Shown: piece after piece, positions 17,291 to 28,142 of the stretch
How positions within the stretch are numbered: the stretch's first letter is position 1
How the letters are laid out: each line of letters starts with the position of its first letter
Source: Burkholderiaceae bacterium
Lineage (GTDB): Bacteria > Pseudomonadota > Gammaproteobacteria > Burkholderiales > Burkholderiaceae_E
Assembly: GCA_021463505.1 (NCBI GenBank)
Contig: JAJTYR010000012.1
Coordinates: forward strand, 1 to 64,000
DNA length: 64,000 nt
Direction of reading: 5' to 3'
Translations under genes and position numbers: made by a program
The notes under the pieces: model-generated
The model's input: only the letters and a program-made list of their open reading frames with translations
Database searches by the model: none
Told to the model about the DNA's origin: nothing

Positions 17291-19381
17291 TCAGTGTCCG
17301 CCGTAGAGCATCCCCATCAGCGGCACGATCAGCAGCGCCACGATGTTGATGATCTTGATCAGCGGGTTCACCGCGGGACCGGCCGTGTCCTTGTAGGGAT
17401 CGCCGACGGTGTCGCCGGTGACCGCCGCCTTGTGCGCGTCCGAGCCCTTGCCGCCGTGGTGGCCTTCCTCGATGTACTTCTTCGCGTTGTCCCAGGCGCC
17501 GCCGCCGGTGCACATCGAGATCGCGACGAACAGGCCGGTGACGATGGTGCCCATCAGCAGGCCGCCCAGCGCCGCCGGCCCGAGCAGCAGGCCCACGAGC
17601 ACCGGCACCGCGACCGGCAGCAGTGACGGGACGATCATTTCGCCGATCGCCGCGCCGGTGAGCAGGTCGACCGCGCGTGAATAATCGGGCTTGGCCGTGC
17701 CTTCCATGATGCCCTTGATCTCGCGAAACTGCCGGCGCACTTCCTCGACCACCGAGCCGGCCGCGCGCCCGACGGCTTCCATCGCCATCGCGCCGAACAG
17801 GTAGGGCACCATGCCGCCGATGAACAGGCCGACGATCACCATGTGGTTCGACAGGTCGAAGCTGACGGCGACGTGCTCGGCTTCGAGCGCGTGCGTGTAG
17901 TCGGCGAACAGCACCAGTGCGGCGAGGCCGGCCGAGCCGATCGCGTAGCCCTTGGTGACCGCCTTGGTGGTGTTGCCCACGGCGTCGAGCGGGTCGGTGA
18001 TGTTGCGTACCGACTCCGGCAGGTTGGCCATTTCGGCGATGCCGCCGGCGTTGTCGGTGATCGGGCCGTAGGCGTCGAGCGCGACGACGATGCCCGCCAT
18101 CGACAGCATCGAGGTGGCGGCCACCGCGATGCCGTACAGGCCGCCGAGCCAGTAGGACGCGACGATCGCTGCGCACACCAGCAGCACGGGCACCGCGGTC
18201 GACTTCATCGATACGCCGATGCCGGCGATGATGTTGGTCGCGTGGCCGGTGGTCGAGGCCTGCGCCACGTGCTGCACCGGCTTGAACTGGGTGCCGGTGT
18301 AGTACTCGGTGACCCAGACGATCAGGCCGGTGAGCACCATGCCCACCACCACGCACAGCCACAGGTTCATCACCGAGGTGTGCGCACGCGAGAGGTCCGC
18401 GCCCGCGAACATCCACGAGGTGATCGGCCAGGCGGCCACCGTGGCGATCGCGCCGGCCCAGGCCAGGCCGCGGTACAGCGCTGGCATCACGTTGGTCTGG
18501 CCCGGTTTCGCCTTCACGAACATCGCGCCGATGATCGACGCGACGATCGACAGCCCGCCCAGCGCGAGCGGGTAGACCACTGCCTGCAGTTCGGCACCCT
18601 CGAGCATCAGCGAGCCGAGCAGCATCGTCGCGATCAGCGTCACCGCGTAGGTCTCGAACAGGTCGGCGGCCATGCCGGCGCAGTCGCCGACGTTGTCGCC
18701 GACGTTGTCGGCGATCACCGCCGGGTTGCGCGGGTCGTCTTCCGGAATGCCGGCCTCGACCTTGCCTACGAGGTCGGCGCCGACGTCGGCACCCTTGGTG
18801 AAGATGCCGCCGCCCAGTCGCGCGAAGATCGAGATCAGCGACGAGCCGAAGGCCAGGCCGATCAGCGGCTTGATCACCGAGTGCAGGTCGTCGACTTTGC
18901 CCAGGCCGTGCGGCGCCGAGCCCATCAGGATGCCGTAGTAGCCGGCCACGCCGAGCAGCCCCAGGCCGACCACCAGCATGCCGGTGATGGCACCGCCGCG
19001 AAACGCCACCGCCAGGGCCTCGCCGATGCCCCGGGTGGCGGCCTGGGCGGTGCGCACGTTGGCGCGCACCGACACGTTCATGCCGATGTAGCCGGCCGCG
19101 CCGGAGAGGATCGCGCCGATCGCGAAGCCGATTGCGGTGGCGAGGCCCAACCCGGGGACGAACCAGATGACGAGGAACAGGATGACGCCGACCAGCCCGA
19201 TCGTGCGGTACTGGCGGTTCAGGTAGGCCTTGGCGCCCTGCTGGATCGCCGCAGCGATTTCCTGCATGCGCGCGTTGCCCGCGTCGAGGGACAGGATCCA
19301 GCGGCTCGAGGCGATGCCGTAGATCACTGCCGCCAGCCCGCAGGCCAGGGCCAGCCACAGACCTGCCGAGGTCGCAGTCAT
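17291..19381 (-). CDS. hppA: Proton-translocating membrane pyrophosphatase, K+-independent type
   Basis: Integral membrane H+-PPase of 696 residues with about 16 membrane helices; couples pyrophosphate hydrolysis to proton pumping. The substrate and metal motifs [39 protein letters not shown], and late [12 protein letters not shown] and [16 protein letters not shown] are intact. The segment [10 protein letters not shown] carries Lys where K+-dependent enzymes have Ala, so this should be the K+-independent class. It faces the SirB1-like gene end to end, and adk lies 77 bp upstream. Confidence 0.96.
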   Translation of the reverse strand: MTATSAGLWLALACGLAAVIYGIASSRWILSLDAGNARMQEIAAAIQQGAKAYLNRQYRTIGLVGVILFLVIWFVPGLGLATAIGFAIGAILSGAAGYIGMNVSVRANVRTAQAATRGIGEALAVAFRGGAITGMLVVGLGLLGVAGYYGILMGSAPHGLGKVDDLHSVIKPLIGLAFGSSLISIFARLGGGIFTKGADVGADLVGKVEAGIPEDDPRNPAVIADNVGDNVGDCAGMAADLFETYAVTLIATMLLGSLMLEGAELQAVVYPLALGGLSIVASIIGAMFVKAKPGQTNVMPALYRGLAWAGAIATVAAWPITSWMFAGADLSRAHTSVMNLWLCVVVGMVLTGLIVWVTEYYTGTQFKPVQHVAQASTTGHATNIIAGIGVSMKSTAVPVLLVCAAIVASYWLGGLYGIAVAATSMLSMAGIVVALDAYGPITDNAGGIAEMANLPESVRNITDPLDAVGNTTKAVTKGYAIGSAGLAALVLFADYTHALEAEHVAVSFDLSNHMVIVGLFIGGMVPYLFGAMAMEAVGRAAGSVVEEVRRQFREIKGIMEGTAKPDYSRAVDLLTGAAIGEMIVPSLLPVAVPVLVGLLLGPAALGGLLMGTIVTGLFVAISMCTGGGAWDNAKKYIEEGHHGGKGSDAHKAAVTGDTVGDPYKDTAGPAVNPLIKIINIVALLIVPLMGMLYGGH

Positions 19382-19458
19382 GAGAGAACCTCCATCCGGA
19401 TTGCTCGGTGTTCGAAGACGAACGAAAAAGGGGTGATCGGAGTGACGCGGGCGAGAGT

Positions 19459-20229
<771 letters not shown>

Positions 20230-20250
20230 TCAAGCGTACCGTCAAACGCG

Positions 20251-20275
20251 CGAGCCGGTCAATTTGACCGGCTCG
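20251..20275. terminator. Palindromic hairpin after kdsB
   Basis: CGAGCCGGTC (20251-20260) and GACCGGCTCG (20266-20275) form a 10-bp perfect stem over a 5-base AT loop; the pairing can extend into the loop to 12 bp. It lies 32 bp past the kdsB stop, upstream of adk, and is probably the terminator of the exbB-kdsB operon. The U-run after it is short (TTT). Confidence 0.55.
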
Positions 20276-20306
20276 TGGGCGTGGCGGAGCGGGTCACGCC
20301 CGGTGT

Positions 20307-21197
20307 TCAGGGTCGGTCCACACGAAGGCTGGCCGCGTGCGTATCCACGGCCGCGAACAGCGCGCGCGCGCGTTCGAGATCCGCGACAGTGTCGACGCCA
20401 GGCGGTGGCGCGGCGTCGGCGAGCAGTACTGCGATACGGTGGCCGTGCCAGAGCGCACGCAACTGCTCGAGCGACTCGGGCGCTTCGAGCGGCGAGCGTG
20501 CGAGCCGCGGATACGCGTCGAGAAAGCCGGCCCGGTACGCGTACAGCCCGATGTGTCGCAACGGCAGGCCCGCCAGCACCAGACCCACGGGCAGCTGCGC
20601 CGGCAACCGCTGCGGAAAGCCCGCCATTGCGTCGCGCTCGAACGGGATCGGGGCACGCGAGAAATACAGTGCGCGTCCCTCGCGGTCGCAGACCACCTTC
20701 ACCACGTCCGGATCGAGGTACTGGCCGGGTTCATCGATCGGGTGCGCAGCGGTGGCGATCGCGCAGTCGCGCGCCGCGGCGAGTCGCGCGGCGACCGCGC
20801 GCACCAGTGCCGGCGGGATCAGCGGTTCGTCGCCCTGGAGGTTGACGACGATCTGGTCGGCACGCAGCCCGAGCTTGCCGGCGGCTTCGGCGAGGCGGTC
20901 GGTTCCGCAGGTGTGGTCTTCGCGGGTCAGGATCGCCTGGAAGCCGGCTGCCGACACCACCTCGGCGATGCGTGGCGAATCGGTTGCGATGGCCACGTGC
21001 GCGGCGCCGGCGGCCGCCGCACGTTCGGCCACCCTGACCACCATCGGTTTGCCGCCGATATCGGCGAGCGGCTTGCCGGGCAGCCGCGTCGACGCCAGGC
21101 GCGCCGGGATCAGGGCGACGAACGGCGCAGCCGCATCGCCGGTCGCGCGCGCACCAGCACTGTCGTGATCCGGAGCGGCAGCGGGCGCGGGTGCCAT
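20307..21197 (-). CDS. kdsB: 3-deoxy-manno-octulosonate cytidylyltransferase
   Basis: Activates KDO as CMP-KDO for lipopolysaccharide inner-core synthesis. About 296 residues from the chosen ATG 21197, with a low-complexity Ala/Pro N-terminal extension of ~26 residues before the domain begins at [27 protein letters not shown] and [16 protein letters not shown] are conserved. The start is uncertain: a further ATG upstream at 21239 would overlap trm112, and a shorter form is possible. Part of the lpxK-trm112-kdsB operon. Confidence 0.93.
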   Translation of the reverse strand: MAPAPAAAPDHDSAGARATGDAAAPFVALIPARLASTRLPGKPLADIGGKPMVVRVAERAAAAGAAHVAIATDSPRIAEVVSAAGFQAILTREDHTCGTDRLAEAAGKLGLRADQIVVNLQGDEPLIPPALVRAVAARLAAARDCAIATAAHPIDEPGQYLDPDVVKVVCDREGRALYFSRAPIPFERDAMAGFPQRLPAQLPVGLVLAGLPLRHIGLYAYRAGFLDAYPRLARSPLEAPESLEQLRALWHGHRIAVLLADAAPPPGVDTVADLERARALFAAVDTHAASLRVDRP

Positions 21198-21216
21198 CGG
21201 CGCAGCGGAACCTGGC

Positions 21217-21441
21217 TCAAGCCGGGGCAGCCGTGGCATCCTGATCGGCGTCGCCGAGCTTGCGCGCCTCGTCGACCAGCATCACCGGGATGCCGTCGCG
21301 CACCGGGAAGGCAAGCCGGTCGGCGTGGCAGACCAGTTCGGCGTCGAGCGGGGTGCCGTCAACCGCGCTGCCGCCGCGCTGGTGGCGAAGGGGCCCCTTG
21401 CACAGCGGGCAGACCAGGATTTCAAGCAGGCGTGCGTCCAC
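21217..21441 (-). CDS. Trm112-family protein (YcaR-like)
   Basis: 74-residue zinc-ribbon-like protein beginning [18 protein letters not shown], with the typical CPLC knuckle, one further Cys (ELVCHAD) and the tail [19 protein letters not shown]. As in E. coli YcaR, the fourth Cys is missing. It overlaps the end of lpxK by 20 bp. Eukaryotic Trm112 activates methyltransferases; the bacterial role is unclear, though it regularly sits between lpxK and kdsB. Confidence 0.92.
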   Translation of the reverse strand: MDARLLEILVCPLCKGPLRHQRGGSAVDGTPLDAELVCHADRLAFPVRDGIPVMLVDEARKLGDADQDATAAPA

Positions 21442-22462
21442 GGATCGTCTCGGTCAGCCAGTCGATGAGTGCGGGATCGGCCACCGCCCGCACCTCGAGT
21501 GCCCAGCAGCGGCGGTCCGCCCACGCGCTGCATTTTACGGCGTCCTTGGCGGTCATGACGATGAACTCCCCCGGCAATGCGGCGAGCTCGGCGGGTCCGA
21601 GCGTCGCGTGATCGCCCGGTTCGACGCACTGCGCCTGCAGGCCCAGCGCGCGCAGCGTCGAGAAGAAGCGCTGCGGAGCCGCGATGCCGGCGATTGCCAC
21701 CAATGGGTGCCCGTGTGCATGACGTGCGAACGCCTGCGGCGTGAGCGGGGCGGCATGACCGTCGATCGCGACGAAGCGCTGCGGCTCGATGCGGAAGCGG
21801 AACTGCCGCGGATGCGCGATCGGCGCGGGCGCGTCGCCGTTGAGCACCAGTGCGTCCATTGCGGCCGCCTGCGCGAGCGGGGCGCGCAGCGGGCCGGCCG
21901 GCAGCAGCCTGCCGTTGCCCGCGCCGCGTTCGTCGAACACGACCAGCTCCACGCTGCGCGCAAGCGTCGCGTGCTGCAGGCCGTCGTCGGAGATCACCAG
22001 GTCGAGCTGCGGATGCGCAGCGAGCAGGCACGCAACCGCCGCAGCACGGTCACGGCCAGCCGCCACCGGCAGTGCGGTGGCCTGCGCCAGCAGCAGGGGC
22101 TCGTCGCCGGCAACGGCGGGATCGTCGCCGGGGCGCACCAGGCGTGCATCGCGGCGCGTCGCGCCATAGCCACTGGCGACGATGCCTGGTCGCAGTCCGC
22201 GCGCCGCCAGCGCGGTCGCGATCGCTGCCACCAGGGGCGTCTTGCCTGCACCGCCGGCGACCAGGTTGCCCACCACGACGAGGGGCGGCTGCGTTGCGCC
22301 GAGCGTGCGCAGCCGAATCCGGCTGCGGCGTGCCGTGCAGGCCGTGAACTGTGTCAGTGGCGCCAGGCACGCACGCAGCACGTGCAGTGTCACGCCGGGA
22401 TCGCGCGCATACCAGAGCCGCTGCAGCAGCGCTTCGGCGCGGCCGCGCAGCGCCGGCTTCAT
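21422..22462 (-). CDS. lpxK: Tetraacyldisaccharide 4'-kinase
   Basis: Phosphorylates the lipid A disaccharide at the 4' position at the inner membrane. 346 residues. N-terminal membrane-associated helix, P-loop in [19 protein letters not shown] (about 62-80), and the [11 protein letters not shown] active-site motif near 155. Its ATG overlaps the exbD stop by 4 nt, and it is followed by trm112 and kdsB. Confidence 0.95.
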   Translation of the reverse strand: MKPALRGRAEALLQRLWYARDPGVTLHVLRACLAPLTQFTACTARRSRIRLRTLGATQPPLVVVGNLVAGGAGKTPLVAAIATALAARGLRPGIVASGYGATRRDARLVRPGDDPAVAGDEPLLLAQATALPVAAGRDRAAAVACLLAAHPQLDLVISDDGLQHATLARSVELVVFDERGAGNGRLLPAGPLRAPLAQAAAMDALVLNGDAPAPIAHPRQFRFRIEPQRFVAIDGHAAPLTPQAFARHAHGHPLVAIAGIAAPQRFFSTLRALGLQAQCVEPGDHATLGPAELAALPGEFIVMTAKDAVKCSAWADRRCWALEVRAVADPALIDWLTETIRGRTPA

Positions 22463-22890
22463 CGCCCCCTGTCGGGGCCGCCGCCCCGGGCGGCGAATGT
22501 CACTTTCGCCACACCGGCCTGGCGTGCCGCTTCGAGCACCCCGACCACCGCCTGGTGCGTCGCGCCGGCGTCGGCGTAGATCACCAGGACCGGATCCTTG
22601 CGCTCGGCGGCCGCGCGGCGCAGTGCCGGGGCCAGCTCGGGCGGGGCCACGAATTGCGGGTTGCCCGCGTCGAGCATGTAGCGACCGTCGGTCGACACCG
22701 CGATCACGATCTCGCTTGGCCGCTCGGTCGCCTGCTCGGCGTTGGCGCTGGGCAGGTCGACCTGCAGTTCGGTGAATTTCGAGTAGGTCGTGGTGACCAT
22801 CAGGAAAATGAGGATCACCAGCAGCACGTCGATCAGCGGAACGAAGTTGATCTCCGGCTCGTCGCGCCGGATGCCGCGGCGGAAATTCAT
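22459..22890 (-). CDS. exbD: ExbD/TolR-family proton-channel subunit
   Basis: 143-residue inner-membrane protein with one membrane helix (about 16-36) containing the essential Asp in FVPLIDVLLVILIFLMV and a periplasmic domain. It works with ExbB to energise an outer-membrane transport or envelope process. The ATG overlaps exbB by 4 nt. In this operon context (next to lpxK) the pair's partner is not encoded nearby: no tonB or tolA is seen, so the energised system is unknown. Confidence 0.93.
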   Translation of the reverse strand: MNFRRGIRRDEPEINFVPLIDVLLVILIFLMVTTTYSKFTELQVDLPSANAEQATERPSEIVIAVSTDGRYMLDAGNPQFVAPPELAPALRRAAAERKDPVLVIYADAGATHQAVVGVLEAARQAGVAKVTFAARGGGPDRGR

Positions 22891-23495
22891 CGCTGCAGAT
22901 TGCGCAGCGTGTCGACCAGGCGCAGCGACTGCTGCTCCATTTCCACCAGATAGCTGTCGACGCGGGCGCGAAAGTGGCGGTAGGCGATCATCGCCGGGAT
23001 CGCGATCAGGATGCCCAGCGCGGTGTTGTACAGCGCCACCGAGATGCCGTGCGCCAGTTGCTGCGGATTGGCCGAACCGGTGGGCGCCTGCGCGCCGAAG
23101 ATCTCGATCATCCCGACCACGGTTCCGAACAGGCCCATCAGCGGCGCGATTGCCGCGATCGTGCCCAGCGCCGACAGGTAGCGCTCCAGGTCGTGCGCGA
23201 CCGCGCGCCCCGTTTCCTCCATCGCTTCCTTCATCAACTCGCGCCCGGCTGCCTCGTTGCGCAATCCGCTGGCCAGCACGCGCCCCAGCGGTGAATTGGC
23301 CGCCAGCCTGTTCAGCAGTTCGGGCGTCATGGGCTGCGAGCGACGCAGCCCGACCACTTCTTCGAGCAGGCCGGCCGGCAGCACCTTCGCCCGCTTCAGA
23401 GACAGGAACCGTTCGATGATCAGCGCGACGGCGGCGATCGACGCGAGGATGAGGAACCATACCGGCCAGCCGGCAGCCTGGATCAGGGACAGCAA
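22887..23495 (-). CDS. exbB: ExbB/TolQ/MotA-family proton-channel subunit
   Basis: 202-residue inner-membrane protein with three membrane segments (about 8-28, 105-130, 150-172), including ALGTIAAIAPLMGLFGTVVGMI and LYNTALGILIAIPAMIAY typical of the MotA/TolQ/ExbB channel family. The start is inferred to be TTG 23493-23495: it gives the normal N-terminus MLSLIQAAGWPVWFLI and has GGAG 7 nt upstream, whereas an upstream extension in frame has no family resemblance. First gene of the exbB-exbD-lpxK-trm112-kdsB operon. Confidence 0.92.
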   Translation of the reverse strand: MLSLIQAAGWPVWFLILASIAAVALIIERFLSLKRAKVLPAGLLEEVVGLRRSQPMTPELLNRLAANSPLGRVLASGLRNEAAGRELMKEAMEETGRAVAHDLERYLSALGTIAAIAPLMGLFGTVVGMIEIFGAQAPTGSANPQQLAHGISVALYNTALGILIAIPAMIAYRHFRARVDSYLVEMEQQSLRLVDTLRNLQR

Positions 23496-23839
23496 ATCGT
23501 TCTCCGAGGGGAGCCGCGGCGCGGCCCGCAAGCGAAGGTCCGCGAGCGGAAGGCCGCAATTGTCGGGTCTTTTGCCGGCGACGGGCAAGTTTGCCTGCCG
23601 GACGGCCATTCGCGACGGGTCGAAGTGCCGGATTCTGTGGACAAGTTTGTGAACAACCTGTCGCACACGGGTCGGCGGCGTGGGGCAACGCCTGCGCGGT
23701 TTCGAAGTTGATTTTGTGGTGCACGAAAATCTCTCGATGAATCATATACTTGAGTCTTCGCTTCGGGCTTCGTGCAGGATCTGTCGCAGGCAACGGGTCG
23801 AGAGCGAGGCATGTGGAAAGCTGTCCGGCGGAAAGGCGC
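23496..23839. other. Divergent intergenic region between exbB and xseA
   Basis: No coding sequence is supported in these 344 bases. It holds TGTGGACAA (23636-23644) and TGTGAACAA (23648-23656), 12 bp apart, each one base off a DnaA-box-like 9-mer on the minus strand. A fairly AT-rich stretch (23710-23760) follows, with TATACT at 23745-23750 as a possible -10 for xseA. Confidence 0.5.
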
Positions 23840-25261
23840 ATGAACACTGGATCCACGAGTGAAAACCGAGGACTGGCGCCGGAAATCCTGACGGTTGGCC
23901 AGTTGAACCGCATGATTGCTGGTTTGTTGCAGCGCAGTATCGCGCCGCTCTGGGTCAGCGGCGAACTGTCGAACGTCACGCGCGCAGCCAGTGGTCACTG
24001 GTACTTCACGCTGAAGGATGCGTCGGCGCAGGTGCGCGCGGTGATGTTTCGCGGGCGGGCGCAGTACGTCGACTTCGTGCCGCGCGACGGCGATCGCGTC
24101 GAGGTGCGGGCGTCGGTCACGCTTTACGAGCCGCGCGGCGATTATCAGCTGGCGGTCGAGTCGATGCGTCGCGCCGGTGCCGGCGACCTGTACCAGCGCT
24201 ATCTTCGGCTGAAGGCGCAATTGCAGGCGCAGGGCCTGTTCGATGCGCAGCGCAAGCGGCCGCTGCCGGCGCTGCCGCGCACGATCGGCGTGGTCACCTC
24301 GCCCGCGGCGGCGGCGTTGCGCGACGTGCTGACCACGCTGCACCGGCGTGCGCCTGCGGTGGCGGTGATCGTGTATCCGACGCTGGTGCAGGGCGCCGAT
24401 GCGCCGGCGGCGATCGTCGCGGCGCTGGCGGCTGCCGCGCGGCGACGCGAATGCGAGGTGTTGTTGCTGGTGCGCGGCGGCGGGTCGATCGAAGACCTCT
24501 GGGCGTTCAACGACGAGGCGGTGGCGCGCGCGGTGGCGGCCTCGCCGATTCCGGTGGTGAGCGGCGTGGGCCATGAAACCGACTTCACGATCGTCGATTT
24601 CGCCGCCGACCAGCGCGCCCCGACACCGACCGCTGCCGCGGCGCTCGCCGTTCCCGACCGGCGCGAGTTGCTGCGCGCTGCCGACGCGCTGGGCGCACGC
24701 CTCGCGCGCGCGTGGACACGACGGATCGAGTCGCTCGAGCAGCGGCTGGACACCGGCGCGCGGCTGCTGCGTTCGCCGGCGGCGCAATGGCAGCAGCGCT
24801 CGCTCAGGCTGCAGGCGCTGGCGCAGCGCGCGATCGCGGCCGGTCGCCATTCGCTGGTGCAGCGAACGATGCACGTCGACCGGCTGCGCGCCGGCCTGCA
24901 CAGGCCGCGTGGCGAGGTGGCGCAGCACCGGCTCGACGGCGCGGCGCAGGGCCTGCAGCGTGCGGCACAGGCGCTGCTCGCGCGGCGTGACGAGCGCCTC
25001 GGGCGCCTTGCCGCCTCGCTTGCGCTGGTGAGCCCGCGCGCGGTACTCGCGCGCGGCTACGCGATCGTGCAGGATCGCGCGGGCCGTGTGCTGCGCGCCA
25101 GCATCGGCACTGTGGTGGGCGACCCGCTGTCGGTCACGCTCGCACGCGGTGCGCTACGCGTCGAGGTGCGCGAGGCGGTCGACGACGGCAGCGACGGTCA
25201 CGACGGCAACGACGGTCACGACGGCAACGACGCACGGCCGGGTGCCGCGCCTCGCGTCTGA
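23840..25261 (+). CDS. xseA: Exodeoxyribonuclease VII large subunit
   Basis: Catalytic and DNA-binding subunit of ExoVII, which degrades single-stranded DNA. 473 residues. An N-terminal OB fold (APLWVSGELSNVTRAASGHWYFTLKD) is followed by the catalytic domain with RTIGVVTSPAAAALRDV, LVRGGGSIEDLWAFND and SGVGHETDFTIVDFAAD, and a long coiled-coil region. ATG 23840 has GGAAAGG upstream. xseB is not adjacent. The extreme C-terminus is a short repeat tail rich in Asp/Gly (see repeat entry). Confidence 0.95.
   Translation: MNTGSTSENRGLAPEILTVGQLNRMIAGLLQRSIAPLWVSGELSNVTRAASGHWYFTLKDASAQVRAVMFRGRAQYVDFVPRDGDRVEVRASVTLYEPRGDYQLAVESMRRAGAGDLYQRYLRLKAQLQAQGLFDAQRKRPLPALPRTIGVVTSPAAAALRDVLTTLHRRAPAVAVIVYPTLVQGADAPAAIVAALAAAARRRECEVLLLVRGGGSIEDLWAFNDEAVARAVAASPIPVVSGVGHETDFTIVDFAADQRAPTPTAAAALAVPDRRELLRAADALGARLARAWTRRIESLEQRLDTGARLLRSPAAQWQQRSLRLQALAQRAIAAGRHSLVQRTMHVDRLRAGLHRPRGEVAQHRLDGAAQGLQRAAQALLARRDERLGRLAASLALVSPRAVLARGYAIVQDRAGRVLRASIGTVVGDPLSVTLARGALRVEVREAVDDGSDGHDGNDGHDGNDARPGAAPRV
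25184..25231 (+). repeat. 9-bp tandem repeat encoding a Asp-Gly-x tail of XseA
   Basis: Five units of nine bases (GACGGCAGC, GACGGTCAC, GACGGCAAC, GACGGTCAC, GACGGCAAC) encode DGS-DGH-DGN-DGH-DGN and end in a lone Asp codon. The units alternate and so also read as 18-bp repeats. The unit is a multiple of three, so copy-number change would alter tail length without a frameshift. Confidence 0.9.
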
Positions 25262-25283
25262 CCCGGCTGCCGGGGTGGCTGCT

Positions 25284-25313
25284 TTGGCTCGCGCCGGACT
25301 TTCGTCCTAGAAT
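25284..25313 (+). promoter_or_regulatory. Probable sodB promoter
   Basis: TTGGCT (25284-25289) and TAGAAT (25308-25313) are 18 bp apart. Transcription would begin ~48 nt before the sodB ATG. No Fur box was recognised in the interval. Confidence 0.5.
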
Positions 25314-25367
25314 CGAACGCTCCGGCCCGCGCGGCGGGGATTTCACCCGAACGAGAAGGACAAGATC

Positions 25368-25949
25368 ATGGAACACACCCTCCCGGCGCTGCCCTACGCG
25401 ATGGATGCGCTGGCTCCGCACATCTCGAAGGAAACCTTCGAGTACCACTATGGCAAGCATCACCAGGCCTATGTCACCAATCTGAACAACCTGGTCAAGG
25501 GCACCGAATTCGAGAACCTCGGCCTCGAGGACGTCGTGAAGAAATCGCTGGGTGGCGTCTTCAACAACGCGGCCCAGGTCTGGAATCACACCTTCTTCTG
25601 GTCGAGCATGAAGCCCGGCGGCGGCGGGGAGCCCAGGGGCGCGCTGGGCGAGGCGATCATCCGCAAGTGGGGTACGCTCGCGGCGTTCAGGGAAGCGTTC
25701 ACCCGGAGTGCGGTCGGCAACTTCGGATCGGGCTGGACCTGGCTGGTGAAGAAGCCCGACGGTGCGGTGGACATCGTCAACACCAGCAATGCCGCCACCC
25801 CGCTCACCACCGCCGACAAGGCGCTGTTGACGATCGACGTCTGGGAGCACGCGTACTACATCGACTATCGCAACGCGCGCCCGAAGTTCGTCGAGACCTG
25901 GCTGAACAGCCTGGCGAACTGGGACTTCGCGGCGAAGAACTTCGGCTGA
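25368..25949 (+). CDS. sodB: Superoxide dismutase, iron type
   Basis: Cytoplasmic Fe-superoxide dismutase of 193 residues. Metal ligands: His in [11 protein letters not shown], His in QVWNHTFFW, Asp and His in [10 protein letters not shown]. The Gln in [11 protein letters not shown] is the FeSOD-type residue position, so iron is preferred over manganese. The ATG has AGAAGGA upstream. A GlsB-like gene follows after 15 bp. Confidence 0.96.
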   Translation: MEHTLPALPYAMDALAPHISKETFEYHYGKHHQAYVTNLNNLVKGTEFENLGLEDVVKKSLGGVFNNAAQVWNHTFFWSSMKPGGGGEPRGALGEAIIRKWGTLAAFREAFTRSAVGNFGSGWTWLVKKPDGAVDIVNTSNAATPLTTADKALLTIDVWEHAYYIDYRNARPKFVETWLNSLANWDFAAKNFG

Positions 25950-25964
25950 CGCAGGGAGCCGGCG

Positions 25965-26219
25965 ATGGGCAGCCTGATCTACACCGCAATCATCGGACTC
26001 GTGGTCGGCGCCGTGGCGAAGTTCGTCATGCCGGGCACGCAGGGCGGCGGTCTGCTCGTCACCATGCTGCTCGGCATTGCCGGCTCGTTCGTCGCGACCT
26101 TCGTCGGGCAGGCAGCCGGCTGGTACCCGCCGGGCGCGGGCGCCGGCTTCATCGCGTCGGTGGTCGGTGCGATCGTCGTGCTCTGGATCTACGGCAGGTT
26201 CTTCCGCAAGGGCGCCTGA
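25965..26219 (+). CDS. GlsB/YeaQ/YmgE-family small membrane protein
   Basis: 84-residue integral membrane protein with three predicted helices and glycine-rich segments ([46 protein letters not shown]), matching the transglycosylase-associated/GlsB family of stress-induced inner-membrane proteins. GGGAG precedes the ATG. Its last 31 bp overlap the end of the convergent DUF192 gene. Function unknown beyond a stress association in the family. Confidence 0.9.
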   Translation: MGSLIYTAIIGLVVGAVAKFVMPGTQGGGLLVTMLLGIAGSFVATFVGQAAGWYPPGAGAGFIASVVGAIVVLWIYGRFFRKGA

Positions 26220-26704
26220 CCGGGAAAGACCTCCGGGTTCACCAGTCTCGCGCCGGCGGCCAGCGCACGTCGCGCGAACCAGCCCTGTTCCATCTCGAGC
26301 GCGAAGCGTACCGGCGCGCCCGCGCAGTGGCTGGCCTCGGTGCGCGGCGCCATGTCCTCGATGTTCACGATGCGACCGTCTTCGTCGATGAACGCGATCG
26401 ACAGTGGCAGCAGCGTGTTGCGCATCCAGAAGCAGTAGGCGCGCGGCTGTTCGAAGACGAACAGCATCCCCTCGTTCGCGCCCAGGCGCTCGCGCATCAT
26501 CAGGCCGATCTCGCGCGAGCGCGGCGTCGCAGCCACTTCCGCCAGCACGATGTGCATCCCGGCCTGCAACCGCACGACCGGCAGTTTCGGCTGCGGGGCG
26601 TCCTGCGCGCTCGCACCGGGCGACGCCGCGAGCATGGCCGCCAGGCCCGCGCCGGCGAGCAGTCGCCGCAGCGATTCGCTGCGCGTTCCGGGTGTCGTGT
26701 TCAT
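26189..26704 (-). CDS. DUF192 periplasmic protein
   Basis: 171-residue secreted protein: a signal peptide at about 1-34 (basic start, hydrophobic core [19 protein letters not shown]) and a DUF192 domain with [42 protein letters not shown] and [12 protein letters not shown]. The first Met of the reading frame at 26704 is taken since it starts directly before the signal sequence. Divergent from icd with 107 bp between. Biochemical role unknown. Confidence 0.88.
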   Translation of the reverse strand: MNTTPGTRSESLRRLLAGAGLAAMLAASPGASAQDAPQPKLPVVRLQAGMHIVLAEVAATPRSREIGLMMRERLGANEGMLFVFEQPRAYCFWMRNTLLPLSIAFIDEDGRIVNIEDMAPRTEASHCAGAPVRFALEMEQGWFARRALAAGARLVNPEVFPGQAPLRKNLP

Positions 26705-26811
26705 GCCGGCATGTTGCCCGTGATCACTGCGCAGGAAAAGCGCCGCGCTGCAGCGGTGTGGCGCTGCGGCATAATTGCGCACCCGCCCACTTCCCACGAG
26801 GAACTCCCGGC

Positions 26812-28065
26812 ATGTATCAGCACATCAAGATCCCGTCCGCTGGCGAGAAGATCAAGGTCAACGACGATTTCTCGCTGCAGGTTCCCGACCATCCGGTGAT
26901 TCCGTACATCGAGGGCGATGGCACGGGGGTCGACATCACGCCGGTGATGATCGAGGTGGTCGATGCAGCGGTGGCGAGGGTCTACGGCGGCAGGAAGAAG
27001 ATCCACTGGATGGAGATCTACGCGGGCGAGAAGTCGACCAGGGTTTACGGCCCCGACGTCTGGCTGCCGGCCGAGACGCTCGAGGCGCTGAAGGCGTATG
27101 TGGTCTCGATCAAGGGGCCGCTCACCACGCCGGTGGGCGGGGGCATCCGCTCGCTCAACGTCGCGCTGCGCCAGGAGCTCGATCTGTACGTCTGCCTGCG
27201 CCCGGTGCGCTGGTTCAAGGGCGTGCCCTCGCCGGTGAAAGAGCCCGAGAAGACGGACATGGTCATCTTCCGCGAGAACTCGGAGGACATCTACGCCGGC
27301 ATCGAGTACGAGGCGCAGAGCGAGAAGGCAAAGAAGCTCATCGCCTTCCTCACGCAGGAACTCGGCGTCACGAAGATCCGTTTCCCCGAGACCTCGGGCA
27401 TCGGCATCAAACCGGTGTCGAGTGAAGGCACGTCGCGTCTGATGCGCAAGGCCGTCCAGTACGCGATCGACAACGACAAGCCGTCGGTGACGATCGTGCA
27501 CAAGGGCAACATCATGAAGTACACGGAGGGGAGCTTCCGCGACTGGAGCTACGCGCTGGCGCAAAGGGAGTTCGGCGCACAGCCGCTCGATGGCGGCCCG
27601 TGGTGCAGCTTCAGGAACCCGAAGACCGGCAGGGAGATCGTCGTCAAGGACGTGATCGCCGATGCCTTCCTGCAGCAGATCCTGCTGCGGCCTGCCGAAT
27701 ACAGCGTGATCGCCACGCTGAACCTGAACGGCGACTACATCTCCGACGCGCTGGCCGCGCAGGTCGGCGGCATCGGCATCGCGCCGGGCGCCAACCTGTC
27801 CGACTCGGTGGCGATGTTCGAGGCCACGCACGGTACCGCGCCGAAGTACGCCGGGAAGGACTACGTGAATCCCGGCTCCGAGATCCTGTCGGCCGAGATG
27901 ATGCTGCGCCACATGGGCTGGACGGAGGCCGCCGACCTGATCATCGCATCGATGGAGAAGGCGATCCTGTCGAAGAGAGTCACCTACGACTTCGCGCGGC
28001 TGCTGCCGGGGGCGACGCAGGTGTCGTGCTCGGGCTTCGGCCAGGTGATGATCGAGCACATGTGA
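26812..28065 (+). CDS. icd: Isocitrate dehydrogenase, NADP-dependent
   Basis: TCA-cycle enzyme that makes 2-oxoglutarate and NADPH. 417 residues, the E. coli-type homodimer. [20 protein letters not shown] holds the substrate-binding serine (Ser113 in E. coli), also the site of AceK phosphorylation. [18 protein letters not shown] carries the Lys-Tyr pair that selects NADP. ATG 26812 has an AGGAA-type site 8 nt upstream. A good intrinsic terminator follows. Confidence 0.97.
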   Translation: MYQHIKIPSAGEKIKVNDDFSLQVPDHPVIPYIEGDGTGVDITPVMIEVVDAAVARVYGGRKKIHWMEIYAGEKSTRVYGPDVWLPAETLEALKAYVVSIKGPLTTPVGGGIRSLNVALRQELDLYVCLRPVRWFKGVPSPVKEPEKTDMVIFRENSEDIYAGIEYEAQSEKAKKLIAFLTQELGVTKIRFPETSGIGIKPVSSEGTSRLMRKAVQYAIDNDKPSVTIVHKGNIMKYTEGSFRDWSYALAQREFGAQPLDGGPWCSFRNPKTGREIVVKDVIADAFLQQILLRPAEYSVIATLNLNGDYISDALAAQVGGIGIAPGANLSDSVAMFEATHGTAPKYAGKDYVNPGSEILSAEMMLRHMGWTEAADLIIASMEKAILSKRVTYDFARLLPGATQVSCSGFGQVMIEHM

Positions 28066-28109
28066 CGCGGTCCCGGGACGTCTCCAGGCGTTCCGGATGG
28101 TCCCGAACG

Positions 28110-28142
28110 AAACCCCGGATCGCTGATTCGACCGAGGTTTTT
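28110..28142 (+). terminator. Intrinsic terminator of icd
   Basis: Arms 28110-28118 and 28132-28140 pair with one mismatch (8 of 9), followed by a run of T at 28138-28142. It lies ~45 bp past the icd stop and just before the HsdR-like relic. Confidence 0.75.
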
